Assembly (NCBI GenBank): GCA_036277635.1
Contig: DASUMP010000035.1
Location: forward strand, 1-6,169
Source: DASUMP01 sp036277635
GTDB lineage: Bacteria > Actinomycetota > Acidimicrobiia > IMCC26256 > PALSA-610
Direction of reading: 5' to 3'
DNA length: 6,169 nt
Numbering within the stretch: the stretch's first letter is position 1; each line of letters starts with the position of its first letter. This document shows positions 1 to 6,169 of this stretch, piece by piece. A program made the position numbers and the translations under genes. Below the pieces are notes generated by a model that saw only the letters and a program-made list of their open reading frames with translations, did not search any database and was not told where the DNA came from.

Positions 1-34
1 GCACCGGCGCGCGCTCCCCGGGGGCGGCAGAACG
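1..34. other. Unassigned left-edge sequence
   Basis: This short GC-rich edge contains a CCCCGGGG palindrome at 16-23, but it has no following T-run and no flanking stem long enough to call a terminator. No convincing -10/-35 promoter is seen. The reading frame of the first gene stays open through this stretch to the window edge, so part of it could be coding if the true start lies further upstream. Confidence 0.4.
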
Positions 35-304
35 TTGGATCCGAACGTACGGCGCGAGCGGCCGGCGCCGACCTGGCAGCAGGGCTTCGGCGACGGTCTC
101 TCCCAGGCGGTGAGCCTCGTGGTCACGCCGTTGCTGTTCGCTCTCCTCGGCGCCGTCCTCGACGGTTGGCTCGGAACCCGCCCGCTGCTCACGATCGTGC
201 TCGCGGTGCTCGCGGTCTGCGGGATGTTCGTGAGCACCTACTACCAGTACCGAGCGCGCATGGACGCCGCCGACGAAGGGCAACCGTGGGCGCGGAACCG
301 GTAG
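35..304 (+). CDS. atpZ: AtpZ/AtpI-type small membrane protein of the ATP synthase operon
   Basis: An 89-residue protein with two predicted membrane helices (about 25-45 and 51-70), separated by a short turn reading LDGWLGTRP, and a charged C-terminus (YRARMDAADEG). This two-helix hairpin with a Gly/Asp/Trp-Leu-Gly turn is typical of the AtpZ / 'F0F1-ATPase subunit' family encoded at the head of atp operons. Family members are proposed to act with AtpI in c-ring assembly or in Mg2+/Ca2+ supply to the enzyme; here that role is inferred from family and position. The start is uncertain. TTG at 35 is the first start codon visible in frame, but the ribosome site before it is poor (only G-rich sequence) and the frame is open to the left edge. 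The 3' end overlaps the next gene by 19 nt, which suggests translational coupling. Confidence 0.8.
   Translation: MDPNVRRERPAPTWQQGFGDGLSQAVSLVVTPLLFALLGAVLDGWLGTRPLLTIVLAVLAVCGMFVSTYYQYRARMDAADEGQPWARNR
275..280 (+). promoter_or_regulatory. Ribosome binding site that sets the atpI start
   Basis: GAAGGG lies 5 nt before GTG at 286, inside the end of the upstream atpZ-like gene. It favours GTG 286 over the in-frame ATG at 166, which would place 120 extra bases inside the atpZ coding region and give an arginine-rich, unnatural-looking N-terminus. Confidence 0.65.
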
Positions 305-735
305 ACACGTTCACCACTGCGATCGCAGGCGGTGCGATCGAGTCGCAGATCGCCGCCGACATCGCCCGCCACGCCCTGTACGTCGCGCCCGCCGTCGTGG
401 TGATCGGCGCGGTCTTCGCCGGGACCGAGGGCGCGCTCGGCGCCGCGGTCGCGTTGCTCGTCGTCGCGCTGAACTTCTTGGGTTCGGCGGCCGCGCTGGG
501 CTGGGCGGCCCGCATCTCGGCGGCCGCCGTCGCGACCGTCGCGCTCGGTGGTTACGTCGTGCGCCTCGGCGTGATCACCGGCGTCGCGCTCGCGGTCAAG
601 CAGCTCGACGCCGTCGACTTCCCCGTGTTCTGCATCGTCCTCGTCGCGACCCATCTCGGGTTGCTCGTCTGGGAGCTCCGTTCGGTGTCGCTGTCGCTCG
701 CGGCACCGGGCCTGCGCCCGCGCGTGAAGGAGTAG
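286..735 (+). CDS. atpI: AtpI-like ATP synthase assembly protein (ATP synthase I family)
   Basis: A 149-residue, very hydrophobic protein with four predicted membrane helices at about 29-45, 50-72, 79-104 and 112-130, with a short basic tail (LRPRVKE). The second helix carries the polar Asn (ALNFLG, N63) and the third an Arg (YVVRLG, R93), a pattern that fits the ATP synthase I family found immediately before atpB. Known members help assemble the c-ring in the membrane and are not part of the finished enzyme. I chose GTG 286 because of the GAAGGG site 5 nt upstream; the frame itself is open much further left, but only as a shadow of atpZ. The gene overlaps atpZ by 19 nt and ends 3 nt before atpB, whose ribosome site lies in its last codons. 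Sequence conservation in this family is weak, so the call rests on topology and position. Confidence 0.85.
   Translation: MGAEPVDTFTTAIAGGAIESQIAADIARHALYVAPAVVVIGAVFAGTEGALGAAVALLVVALNFLGSAAALGWAARISAAAVATVALGGYVVRLGVITGVALAVKQLDAVDFPVFCIVLVATHLGLLVWELRSVSLSLAAPGLRPRVKE
726..732 (+). promoter_or_regulatory. Ribosome binding site of atpB
   Basis: GAAGGAG, near-perfect to the 16S rRNA tail, sits 6 nt before GTG 739. It overlaps the last codons of atpI, so atpB translation probably depends on ribosomes finishing atpI. It fixes GTG 739 as the start. Confidence 0.8.
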
Positions 736-738
736 CGA

Positions 739-1512
739 GTGCTCGCCGAGTTCGAGTTCCCGCCGATCAGCCACCTGTTCGTCTGGCCCGACATCGCGCT
801 GAAGGACACCGCCTTCGGCATCAACAAGGTCGTGCTCGTGATCTGGCTGTCGAGCGCGCTGACGTTGCTGTTCTTCTTCGCGGCGTCGGCGCGCGCCCGG
901 AAGGGTTCGCTCGTTCCGAGCGGCGTGCAGAACGCGGCCGAGGCCGGCTACGACCTCGTCGAGCAGAGCATCGCGGTCGAGGTCATGGGCCACGACGGCA
1001 AGAAGTGGGCGCCGTTCCTGAGCGCCCTGTTCTTCTGGATCCTCTTCGCGAACCTCGTCGGGCTCGTGCCGATCATCCAGCTCCCGGTCGCGTCGAAGAT
1101 CGCGATCCCGATGTTCCTCGCCCTGCTCATCTGGGTGCTCATGATCTTCATGGGCTTCAAATCGCAGGGTCCGAAGTACTTCACCAACGCGATCTTCCCG
1201 CCCGGCGTGCCGAAGGCGTTGTACATCCTCGTCACGCCGATCGAGTTCGTGTCGAAGTTCCTCGTGCGACCGTTCAGCCACATGGTCCGTCTCTTCGCGA
1301 ACCTCATGGCCGGTCACATCCTCCTCACGACGTTCGCACTCCTGACCGCAGCGTTGTGGCTGGCGAAGTGGAACGCGGTGTTCCTCCCGTTGCCGCTGTT
1401 CATGGGCATCGCGATGTTGGGTTTCGAGCTCCTCGTCGCGGTGTTGCAGGCCTACATCTTCACGATCCTCGCCGCCGTGTACATCGGCGAATCCCTCCAT
1501 CCCGAGCACTGA
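739..1512 (+). CDS. atpB: F1Fo ATP synthase subunit a
   Basis: Subunit a forms the two proton half-channels of Fo next to the c-ring. The 257-residue protein has hydrophobic segments at about 29-49, 91-113, 119-140, 160-177, 186-208 and 213-250. The essential arginine is R184 in the motif HMVRLFANLMAGH, preceded by the usual TPIEFVSKFLVRPFS segment; the final helix carries E230 and Q237 (FELLVAVLQAYIF). The proton-path pair is arranged as His (H193) in the R184 helix and Glu (E230) in the last helix, the reverse of E. coli (E219/H245), an exchange known from other ATP synthases. Length is normal for a bacterial subunit a. The GTG start is well placed behind GAAGGAG. A 29-nt gap follows before atpE. 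Confidence 0.97.
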   Translation: MLAEFEFPPISHLFVWPDIALKDTAFGINKVVLVIWLSSALTLLFFFAASARARKGSLVPSGVQNAAEAGYDLVEQSIAVEVMGHDGKKWAPFLSALFFWILFANLVGLVPIIQLPVASKIAIPMFLALLIWVLMIFMGFKSQGPKYFTNAIFPPGVPKALYILVTPIEFVSKFLVRPFSHMVRLFANLMAGHILLTTFALLTAALWLAKWNAVFLPLPLFMGIAMLGFELLVAVLQAYIFTILAAVYIGESLHPEH

Positions 1513-1525
1513 CCCGGGCGATCCC

Positions 1526-1531
1526 AAGGAG
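1526..1531 (+). promoter_or_regulatory. Ribosome binding site of atpE
   Basis: AAGGAG lies 10 nt before GTG 1542 in the 29-nt atpB-atpE gap. The spacing is longer than for most genes here. No in-frame ATG is available nearby, so GTG 1542 is the start. Confidence 0.7.
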
Positions 1532-1541
1532 CACTCCCACT

Positions 1542-1781
1542 GTGAACACCCTCCTGACCCTCGCGCAGACCACGGGCGACATCGAGGGCGGTCTGCGAGC
1601 CGTCGGGTACGGCCTCGCGGCCGTCGGCCCCGGCGTCGGCATCGGCTACCTGGTCGGCAACGCCGTCCAGGCGATGGCGCGCCAGCCCGAAGCGGCGCCG
1701 ATGGTCCGCACGACGATGTTCCTCGGTATCGCGTTCGCCGAGGCGCTCGCGCTCATCGGCTTCGTCGTCACCTTCCTCTAG
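1542..1781 (+). CDS. atpE: F1Fo ATP synthase subunit c (proteolipid)
   Basis: A 79-residue helical hairpin that assembles into the rotating c-ring. Helix 1 (about 17-44) holds the glycine packing motif GPGVGIG (29-35), the polar loop is ARQPE (46-50), and helix 2 (about 54-78) carries the ion-binding carboxylate E67 in GIAFAEALALIG. Compared with sodium-type c subunits, the Gln of helix 1 is replaced by Ile (I34) and the Ser after the Glu by Ala (A68), so proton binding is inferred. The N-terminus is short (MNTLLTLAQTTGD) with no clear signal peptide. The gene lies between subunits a and b, flanked by the two longest gaps of the operon (29 and 34 nt). In other bacteria this position allows extra translation to give the roughly ten copies needed per enzyme. 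A GTG start for such an abundant product is slightly surprising. Confidence 0.97.
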   Translation: MNTLLTLAQTTGDIEGGLRAVGYGLAAVGPGVGIGYLVGNAVQAMARQPEAAPMVRTTMFLGIAFAEALALIGFVVTFL

Positions 1782-1799
1782 TCCGATCACCACAAGCAC

Positions 1800-1805
1800 G
1801 AGGAG
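1800..1805 (+). promoter_or_regulatory. Ribosome binding site of atpF
   Basis: GAGGAG lies 10 nt before ATG 1816. It matters because it supports the long form of subunit b, including the signal-peptide-like N-terminus, over any shorter start nearer the membrane helix. Confidence 0.65.
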
Positions 1806-1815
1806 CACACGCGCC

Positions 1816-2472
1816 ATGCAGACGCGCACGCGACTGGTCGGGCTCGTCGCCACGGCCTTCGCTCTCACGCTCGCCGTCGGGACGCCGGCGTTCGCGGCCG
1901 AGGGCGAGGTCAAGGGCCACGCCGAAGAGGAGTGCATCCACATCCTCGAAGACGGGGGCGAGATCGACGACTGCCAGGAGTCGCCCAACCCGATCCTGCC
2001 CGAGACCAACGAGATCATCTGGGGCTCGATCTCGTTCTTCGTCGTGCTCGGCCTGCTCGCCAAGTTCGCCTTCCCGGCGATGAAGACCGCGATGGCGGCC
2101 CGCGAGGAGCGCATCCGCGCCGACCTCGAAGGCGCCGAGCAGGCGCGCGCCCAAGCCGACACCCAGCTCGCCGACTACCAGGCACAGCTCGCCGACGCGC
2201 GGGCGGAGGCCGGACGCATCATCGAAGAGGCGCGTCAGGCCGCCGACCAGGTGCGCCGCGACCTGATGGCGCGTGCCGAAGCCGAAGCGTCGGAGCTGCG
2301 GGCCCGAGCCGCCGCCGACGTGCAGCTCGCGACGCAGCGGGCGATGGCCGACGTGCGGCGTCAGGTCGGCGACCTGTCGATCGAGCTCGCCGAGAAGATC
2401 GTGGAGCGCAACCTCGACCGCGACACGCAGCGGGCGCTGATCGACAGCTACATCGACCAGGTCGGGAGCTGA
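1816..2472 (+). CDS. atpF: F1Fo ATP synthase subunit b with secreted N-terminal extension
   Basis: Subunit b is the peripheral stalk linking Fo to the F1 head. At 218 residues it is longer than the 156 of E. coli, mainly at the N-terminus. In order: a signal-peptide-like segment at 1-27 (basic MQTRTR, hydrophobic core, likely cleavage after AFA); an acidic stretch at 28-66 with two cysteines (C40, C53); a membrane helix at about 67-88 (IIWGSISFFVVLGLL); and a long charged, Ala/Glu/Arg-rich coiled coil at about 92-185. The C-terminus (LAEKIVERNLDRDTQRALID) is a typical delta-contacting region. With the signal removed, the extension would face outside, giving the normal N-out topology. Only one b gene is seen and it is not fused to delta, so a b homodimer is likely. 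It ends 4 nt before atpH. Confidence 0.95.
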   Translation: MQTRTRLVGLVATAFALTLAVGTPAFAAEGEVKGHAEEECIHILEDGGEIDDCQESPNPILPETNEIIWGSISFFVVLGLLAKFAFPAMKTAMAAREERIRADLEGAEQARAQADTQLADYQAQLADARAEAGRIIEEARQAADQVRRDLMARAEAEASELRARAAADVQLATQRAMADVRRQVGDLSIELAEKIVERNLDRDTQRALIDSYIDQVGS

Positions 2473-2476
2473 CGCG

Positions 2477-3004
2477 ATGGCGGGCGACCACATCGACGCC
2501 TACGCGGAGGCGTTGCTGCGCATCGCGCAGGCGGAGGGTCACCTCGGCGAGGTGGAAGACGAGCTGTTCCGGTTCGCGCGCATCATCGAAGGCAACGACG
2601 ACCTGCGCATGGCGCTCTCCGACCCGACACTGCCCGCCGAACGGCGCATGGCGGTCGTCGAAGAGCTCGTCGGCGCGAAGGCGATGCCGCAGAGCACCGC
2701 GATGGCGTCGTTCGTCGTCGGCATCGGCCGCGGCCACGACCTCCCCGCGATCGTGAACCGCTTCGTCGAGCTCGCGACCGCGACGCGCCAGCGCGAGGTC
2801 GCCGAGGTCCGCTCGGCGGTGCCGCTCGACGACACGCAGCGCGACCGGCTGGCCGCCGCGCTCAGCCGGGCCACCGGCAAGCAGGTAGAGGTGCGGGTGA
2901 TCATCGACCCGTCGGTCCTCGGCGGTGTCGTCGCCCGCATCGGTGACACGGTCATCGACGGCTCGGTGCGCAACCGCCTCGAGCAGCTGAAGGAGCAGAT
3001 GTAG
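2477..3004 (+). CDS. atpH: F1Fo ATP synthase subunit delta (OSCP)
   Basis: Delta caps the F1 head and joins it to the b stalk. The 175-residue protein has the normal length for a free-standing delta. Its N-terminal helical domain (about 1-105) starts with the usual YAEALLRIA motif. The C-terminal domain holds the family signature at 144-168 (DPSVLGGVVARIGD followed by DGSVRNRLEQL). It is not fused to a b-type domain, unlike the mycobacterial b-delta protein. The ATG start has GGGAG at 2464-2468 inside the end of atpF, 8 nt upstream. The stop codon is directly followed by the atpA ATG, so the two genes abut with no spacer. Confidence 0.96.
   Translation: MAGDHIDAYAEALLRIAQAEGHLGEVEDELFRFARIIEGNDDLRMALSDPTLPAERRMAVVEELVGAKAMPQSTAMASFVVGIGRGHDLPAIVNRFVELATATRQREVAEVRSAVPLDDTQRDRLAAALSRATGKQVEVRVIIDPSVLGGVVARIGDTVIDGSVRNRLEQLKEQM
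2989..2995 (+). promoter_or_regulatory. Ribosome binding site of atpA
   Basis: GAAGGAG lies within the last codons of atpH, 9 nt before ATG 3005. With the adjacent stop and start (TAGATG), it suggests that ribosomes ending atpH re-initiate on atpA. Confidence 0.8.
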
Positions 3005-4612
3005 ATGGCGGAGCTCACGATCAACACCGAGGAGATCGCGGCCGCACTGCGTCGCCACGTCGAGGGCTACCAGCCCTCGATCGAGCGGGCGCAGGTCGGA
3101 CGGGTGCTCGAGGTGGGCGACGGCATCGCGCGCGTCAGCGGGCTGCCGCACGCGGCGGTGAACGAGCTGCTCGAGTTCGAGGGCGGCACGCTCGGCCTCG
3201 CGCTCAACCTCGAAGAGGACACGATCGGTGCGGTCATCCTCGGCGAGCCCGACTCGGTCGAGGAGGGCATGGGTGTCACCGCGACCGGCCGCATCCTCGA
3301 CGTCGCGGTCGGCGACGGGTTGCTCGGCCGGGTGGTGAACGCGCTCGGTCAGCCGATCGACGGCAAGGGGCCCATCCCTCAAGACCACATCCGCCGCCTC
3401 GAGGTGCAGGCGCCCGGCATCGTCGGCCGCAAGCCGGTGCACGAGCCGTTGCAGACCGGCATCAAGGCCATCGACGCGATGACGCCGATCGGTCGCGGGC
3501 AGCGCGAGCTGATCATCGGCGACCGCAAGACCGGCAAGACGACCGTCGCGATCGACACGATCCTGAACCAGAAGGGTCAGGGAGTGAAGTGCATCTACGT
3601 CGCGATCGGCCAGAAGGGCTCGACCGTGGCGCAGACCGTCGCGACGCTCGAAGAGCACGGCGCGATGGAGTACACGGTCGTCGTGAGCGCGCCCGCCTCC
3701 GACCAGGCGGTGTTCAAGTACATCGCTCCGTACTCGGGCTGCGCGATGGGTCAGCACTGGATGGAGACCGGCGACCACGCGCTCGTCGTCTACGACGACC
3801 TGTCGAAGCAGGCCGAGGCGTACCGCCAGCTGTCGTTGCTCCTGCGCCGCCCGCCCGGCCGTGAGGCGTACCCCGGCGACGTCTTCTACCTGCACTCGCG
3901 CCTGCTCGAGCGCGCCGCGAAGCTGAACGACGAACGGGGTGCGGGTTCGCTCACCGCGCTGCCGATCATCGAGACCAAGGCCGGCGACGTCTCGGCGTAC
4001 ATCCCGACCAACGTGATCTCGATCACCGACGGCCAGATCTACCTGGTCGACGACCTGTTCAAGTCGGGCGTCCGTCCCGCGGTCGACGTCGGCATCTCCG
4101 TGTCGCGCGTGGGTGGCGCGGCGCAGACCAAGGCGATGAAGTCCGTCGCTGGAACCTTGAAGCTCGACCTCGCGCAGTTCCGCGAGCTCGAAGCGTTCGC
4201 GACGTTCGGCTCCGAGCTCGACGCGGTGTCGCGCGCGCAGCTCGACCGCGGTGCGCGCCTCGTCGAGCTGTTGAAGCAGCCGCTGCACTCGCCGATGCCG
4301 GTCGAGGAACAGGTCCTCGCGATCCACGCCGGCACGTCGGGCGTGCTCGACGACATCCCCGTCGCCGACGTGAAGCGCTTCGAGATCGAGATGCTCGAGT
4401 ACTTCCGCACCCGTCGCGTCGACCTGCTGGAGCAGATCCGCACGACGGGAGCGCTGCCCGACGCCGACGCGCTGGCGCAGGCGATCGCCGACTTCAAGGC
4501 CGGCTTCGCCACGACCGACGGCAGCGGCGCCGCCGGCACCCCCGACGTCTCGGCGCTCGACGCCGAGTCGGTCGGTCCCGAGCAGTCCGACGAGACGCTG
4601 CGCACCGAGTAG
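3005..4612 (+). CDS. atpA: F1Fo ATP synthase subunit alpha
   Basis: Alpha forms the non-catalytic nucleotide sites of the alpha3beta3 head. In order along 535 residues: N-terminal helix that would meet delta (1-25), beta-barrel (about 26-95), nucleotide-binding domain (about 96-380) and helical C-terminal domain (about 381-502). The P-loop is GDRKTGKT (172-179), with Lys where E. coli has Gln, as in mycobacteria. A Walker B-like strand ends at D265 (LVVYDD). The family signature PAVDVGISVS (358-367) leads to R368, the arginine finger that reaches the catalytic site of beta. About 33 residues after 502 are Gly/Ala/Ser/Asp/Glu-rich and look disordered. They make the protein longer than the 513-residue E. 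coli alpha and recall the C-terminal extension of mycobacterial alpha, though I see no clear sequence match. Confidence 0.98.
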   Translation: MAELTINTEEIAAALRRHVEGYQPSIERAQVGRVLEVGDGIARVSGLPHAAVNELLEFEGGTLGLALNLEEDTIGAVILGEPDSVEEGMGVTATGRILDVAVGDGLLGRVVNALGQPIDGKGPIPQDHIRRLEVQAPGIVGRKPVHEPLQTGIKAIDAMTPIGRGQRELIIGDRKTGKTTVAIDTILNQKGQGVKCIYVAIGQKGSTVAQTVATLEEHGAMEYTVVVSAPASDQAVFKYIAPYSGCAMGQHWMETGDHALVVYDDLSKQAEAYRQLSLLLRRPPGREAYPGDVFYLHSRLLERAAKLNDERGAGSLTALPIIETKAGDVSAYIPTNVISITDGQIYLVDDLFKSGVRPAVDVGISVSRVGGAAQTKAMKSVAGTLKLDLAQFRELEAFATFGSELDAVSRAQLDRGARLVELLKQPLHSPMPVEEQVLAIHAGTSGVLDDIPVADVKRFEIEMLEYFRTRRVDLLEQIRTTGALPDADALAQAIADFKAGFATTDGSGAAGTPDVSALDAESVGPEQSDETLRTE

Positions 4613-4632
4613 CGGGGGAGAGCGGCACACCC

Positions 4633-5601
4633 ATGGCCGGAGGCCAGGAACGCATCCTGCGGCGACGGATCCGATCCGTCCAGGCGACCAAGAAGATCAC
4701 GCGCGCGATGGAGCTCATCGCCGCGAGCCGGATCGTCAAGGCGCAAGCGCGGGTGCACGCGGCCGTCCCGTACGCCGACGGCATCACCGAGGTCGTGCGC
4801 GACCTGCAGGCCGCAGGGGCCGGTGGCAACAACCCGCTGCTCGTCCCGCGTCCGGAGATCCGCCGCGTCGCGCACGTCGTGATCGCCGCCGACCGCGGCC
4901 TGTGCGGCGCGTACAACTCGTCGGTGATCCGCGCCGCGGAAGCCGAGATGCGCGATCACGCGCAGCTCGGTCGCGACTACTCCCTCGTGACCGTCGGCCG
5001 GAAGGCAGAGGGCTACTTCCGCTTCCGCAACTTCCGCATCGACGCCGCGTTCTCCGGCTTCACCGAGAGTCCGAGCTACGAGGACGCACGCGCCGTCGCC
5101 GGTGCGGTCGCGGGGCGGTTCCAAGCCGGCGAGCTCGACCTCGTGCAGCTCGTGTACACGCGGTTCGTGTCCGCCGGTCGCCAAGAGGTCGTGGTGCGGC
5201 CGTTGCTGCCCCTCGACCAGGACGACTTCGCCGGCGGCGACGGCAAGCCCGCGCCGGGAGCGTCGGGCGCACCCACCGCCGACTACGAGTTCGAGCCGAC
5301 CCCCGACGCGATCCTCGACGCGCTGCTGCCGCGCTACGCCGACGCGCGCGTCTACGCGGCGTTGCTCAACGCGGCGGCGTCGGAGCACGCGGCCCGTCAA
5401 CGCGCGATGAAGGCCGCGACCGACAACGCCGAGGAGCTCATCACCACGCTCACCCGCGTGATGAACCGGGCCCGCCAGGACGCCATCACCACCGAGATCA
5501 TGGAGATCGTCGGCGGTGCCGAGGCGCTGCGCGCGTCGCAGGGTCACGACGACCCCGGCGTCGACGCCAACTTCTTCGAGTCCACGTCCACTACTGCCTG
5601 A
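4633..5601 (+). CDS. atpG: F1Fo ATP synthase subunit gamma
   Basis: Gamma is the central rotor shaft that couples c-ring rotation to the catalytic sites. The 322-residue protein has the long N-terminal helix with its conserved opening (LRRRIRSVQATKKITRAME, about 8-26), the Rossmann-like middle with DRGLCGAYN (87-95), and the C-terminal helix with the family signature ITTEIMEIVGGAEA (286-299). It is longer than the E. coli protein (about 287) for two reasons: a Gly/Pro/Ala-rich stretch at about 195-217 that is some nine residues longer than the matching E. coli loop, and a tail of about 21 residues after the usual end (302-322). I see no insertion like the mycobacterial gamma loop near residue 165. 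ATG 4633 follows a G-rich site (GGGGGAG at 4614-4620) with a rather long 12-nt spacing. It lies 20 nt after atpA and 14 nt before atpD. Confidence 0.96.
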   Translation: MAGGQERILRRRIRSVQATKKITRAMELIAASRIVKAQARVHAAVPYADGITEVVRDLQAAGAGGNNPLLVPRPEIRRVAHVVIAADRGLCGAYNSSVIRAAEAEMRDHAQLGRDYSLVTVGRKAEGYFRFRNFRIDAAFSGFTESPSYEDARAVAGAVAGRFQAGELDLVQLVYTRFVSAGRQEVVVRPLLPLDQDDFAGGDGKPAPGASGAPTADYEFEPTPDAILDALLPRYADARVYAALLNAAASEHAARQRAMKAATDNAEELITTLTRVMNRARQDAITTEIMEIVGGAEALRASQGHDDPGVDANFFESTSTTA

Positions 5602-5605
5602 TCGG

Positions 5606-5611
5606 TAGGAG
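5606..5611 (+). promoter_or_regulatory. Ribosome binding site of atpD
   Basis: TAGGAG lies only 4 nt before ATG 5616 in the 14-nt gap after atpG. The spacing is short, but the match is good and no competing start fits the conserved beta N-terminus better. Confidence 0.6.
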
Positions 5612-5615
5612 CACC

Positions 5616-6169
<554 letters not shown>

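Noticed and set aside
16..23. CCCCGGGG palindrome as a terminator of an upstream gene
   Set aside because: Only four base pairs with no loop and no T-run; it is expected by chance in this base composition.
166..285. ATG 166 as a longer start for atpI
   Set aside because: It would put 120 bases inside atpZ and add an Arg-rich N-terminus unlike the family. GTG 286 has a good ribosome site and gives a normal length.
241..1527. A 428-codon open frame on the minus strand opposite atpI-atpB
   Set aside because: Same cause: very charged, repetitive composition, no recognisable domain, and it lies fully opposite real membrane protein genes.
1005..1541. ATG 1005 as a start for the frame containing atpE
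   Set aside because: This part is the out-of-frame shadow of atpB. Subunit c clearly begins at GTG 1542 after its own ribosome site.
1816..1896. Lipoprotein signal on subunit b
   Set aside because: There is no lipobox cysteine at the end of the hydrophobic segment; the first cysteine is at residue 40, well beyond the likely cleavage site.
2219..4630. An 803-codon open frame on the minus strand opposite atpF-atpH-atpA
   Set aside because: It is antisense to strongly conserved genes, and its product is a monotonous Arg/Asp/His/Leu/Glu-rich sequence. In GC-rich DNA with G/C third positions, stops are rare in this opposite frame, so long shadows are expected.
4039..5547. A 502-codon open frame on the minus strand opposite atpA-atpG
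   Set aside because: Shadow of conserved coding sequence; it crosses the atpA-atpG junction and has no family features.

Overview
The window is a stretch of ordinary core metabolism: most of an F1Fo ATP synthase operon, all on the + strand. Nine consecutive genes are visible, in the order atpZ-like, atpI-like, atpB (a), atpE (c), atpF (b), atpH (delta), atpA (alpha), atpG (gamma) and the first 184 codons of atpD (beta), which runs off the right edge. The epsilon gene atpC would be expected just beyond it. No RNA gene, mobile element, CRISPR array, terminator or long non-coding stretch is seen. The largest gap between genes is 34 nt.

The DNA is strongly GC-rich, with G or C at most third codon positions and several GTG/TTG starts. 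The Actinobacteria-like alpha P-loop (GDRKTGKT), the C-terminal extension of alpha and the overall gene order point to a high-GC actinomycete-type bacterium. The b and delta genes are separate, and there is one b gene with a secreted N-terminal extension. This argues against Mycobacterium-type organisms, where b and delta are fused. An Acidimicrobiia-like lineage is my best guess, but this rests on remembered family features and not on a search.

Layout: bases 1-34 are unassigned edge sequence. Bases 35-735 hold two small membrane proteins thought to help Fo/c-ring assembly, overlapping by 19 nt. Bases 739-2472 encode the Fo proton channel (a), rotor ring (c) and stator stalk (b). Bases 2477-6169 encode delta, alpha, gamma and the start of beta, forming the catalytic head, rotor shaft and stator cap. 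Together they make a membrane rotary enzyme that uses the proton gradient to make ATP. The c subunit has the single glutamate (E67) but lacks the Gln and Ser of the classic sodium site, so proton coupling is inferred.

The genes are packed for one transcript and coupled translation: gaps are -19, 3, 29, 34, 4, 0, 20 and 14 nt. The two widest gaps flank atpE, the gene whose product is needed in most copies. I found no undescribed system. The features worth a second look are a signal peptide plus a two-cysteine extracytoplasmic segment on subunit b, C-terminal tails on alpha and gamma, and the switch from non-ATG starts (first four genes) to ATG starts (last five).
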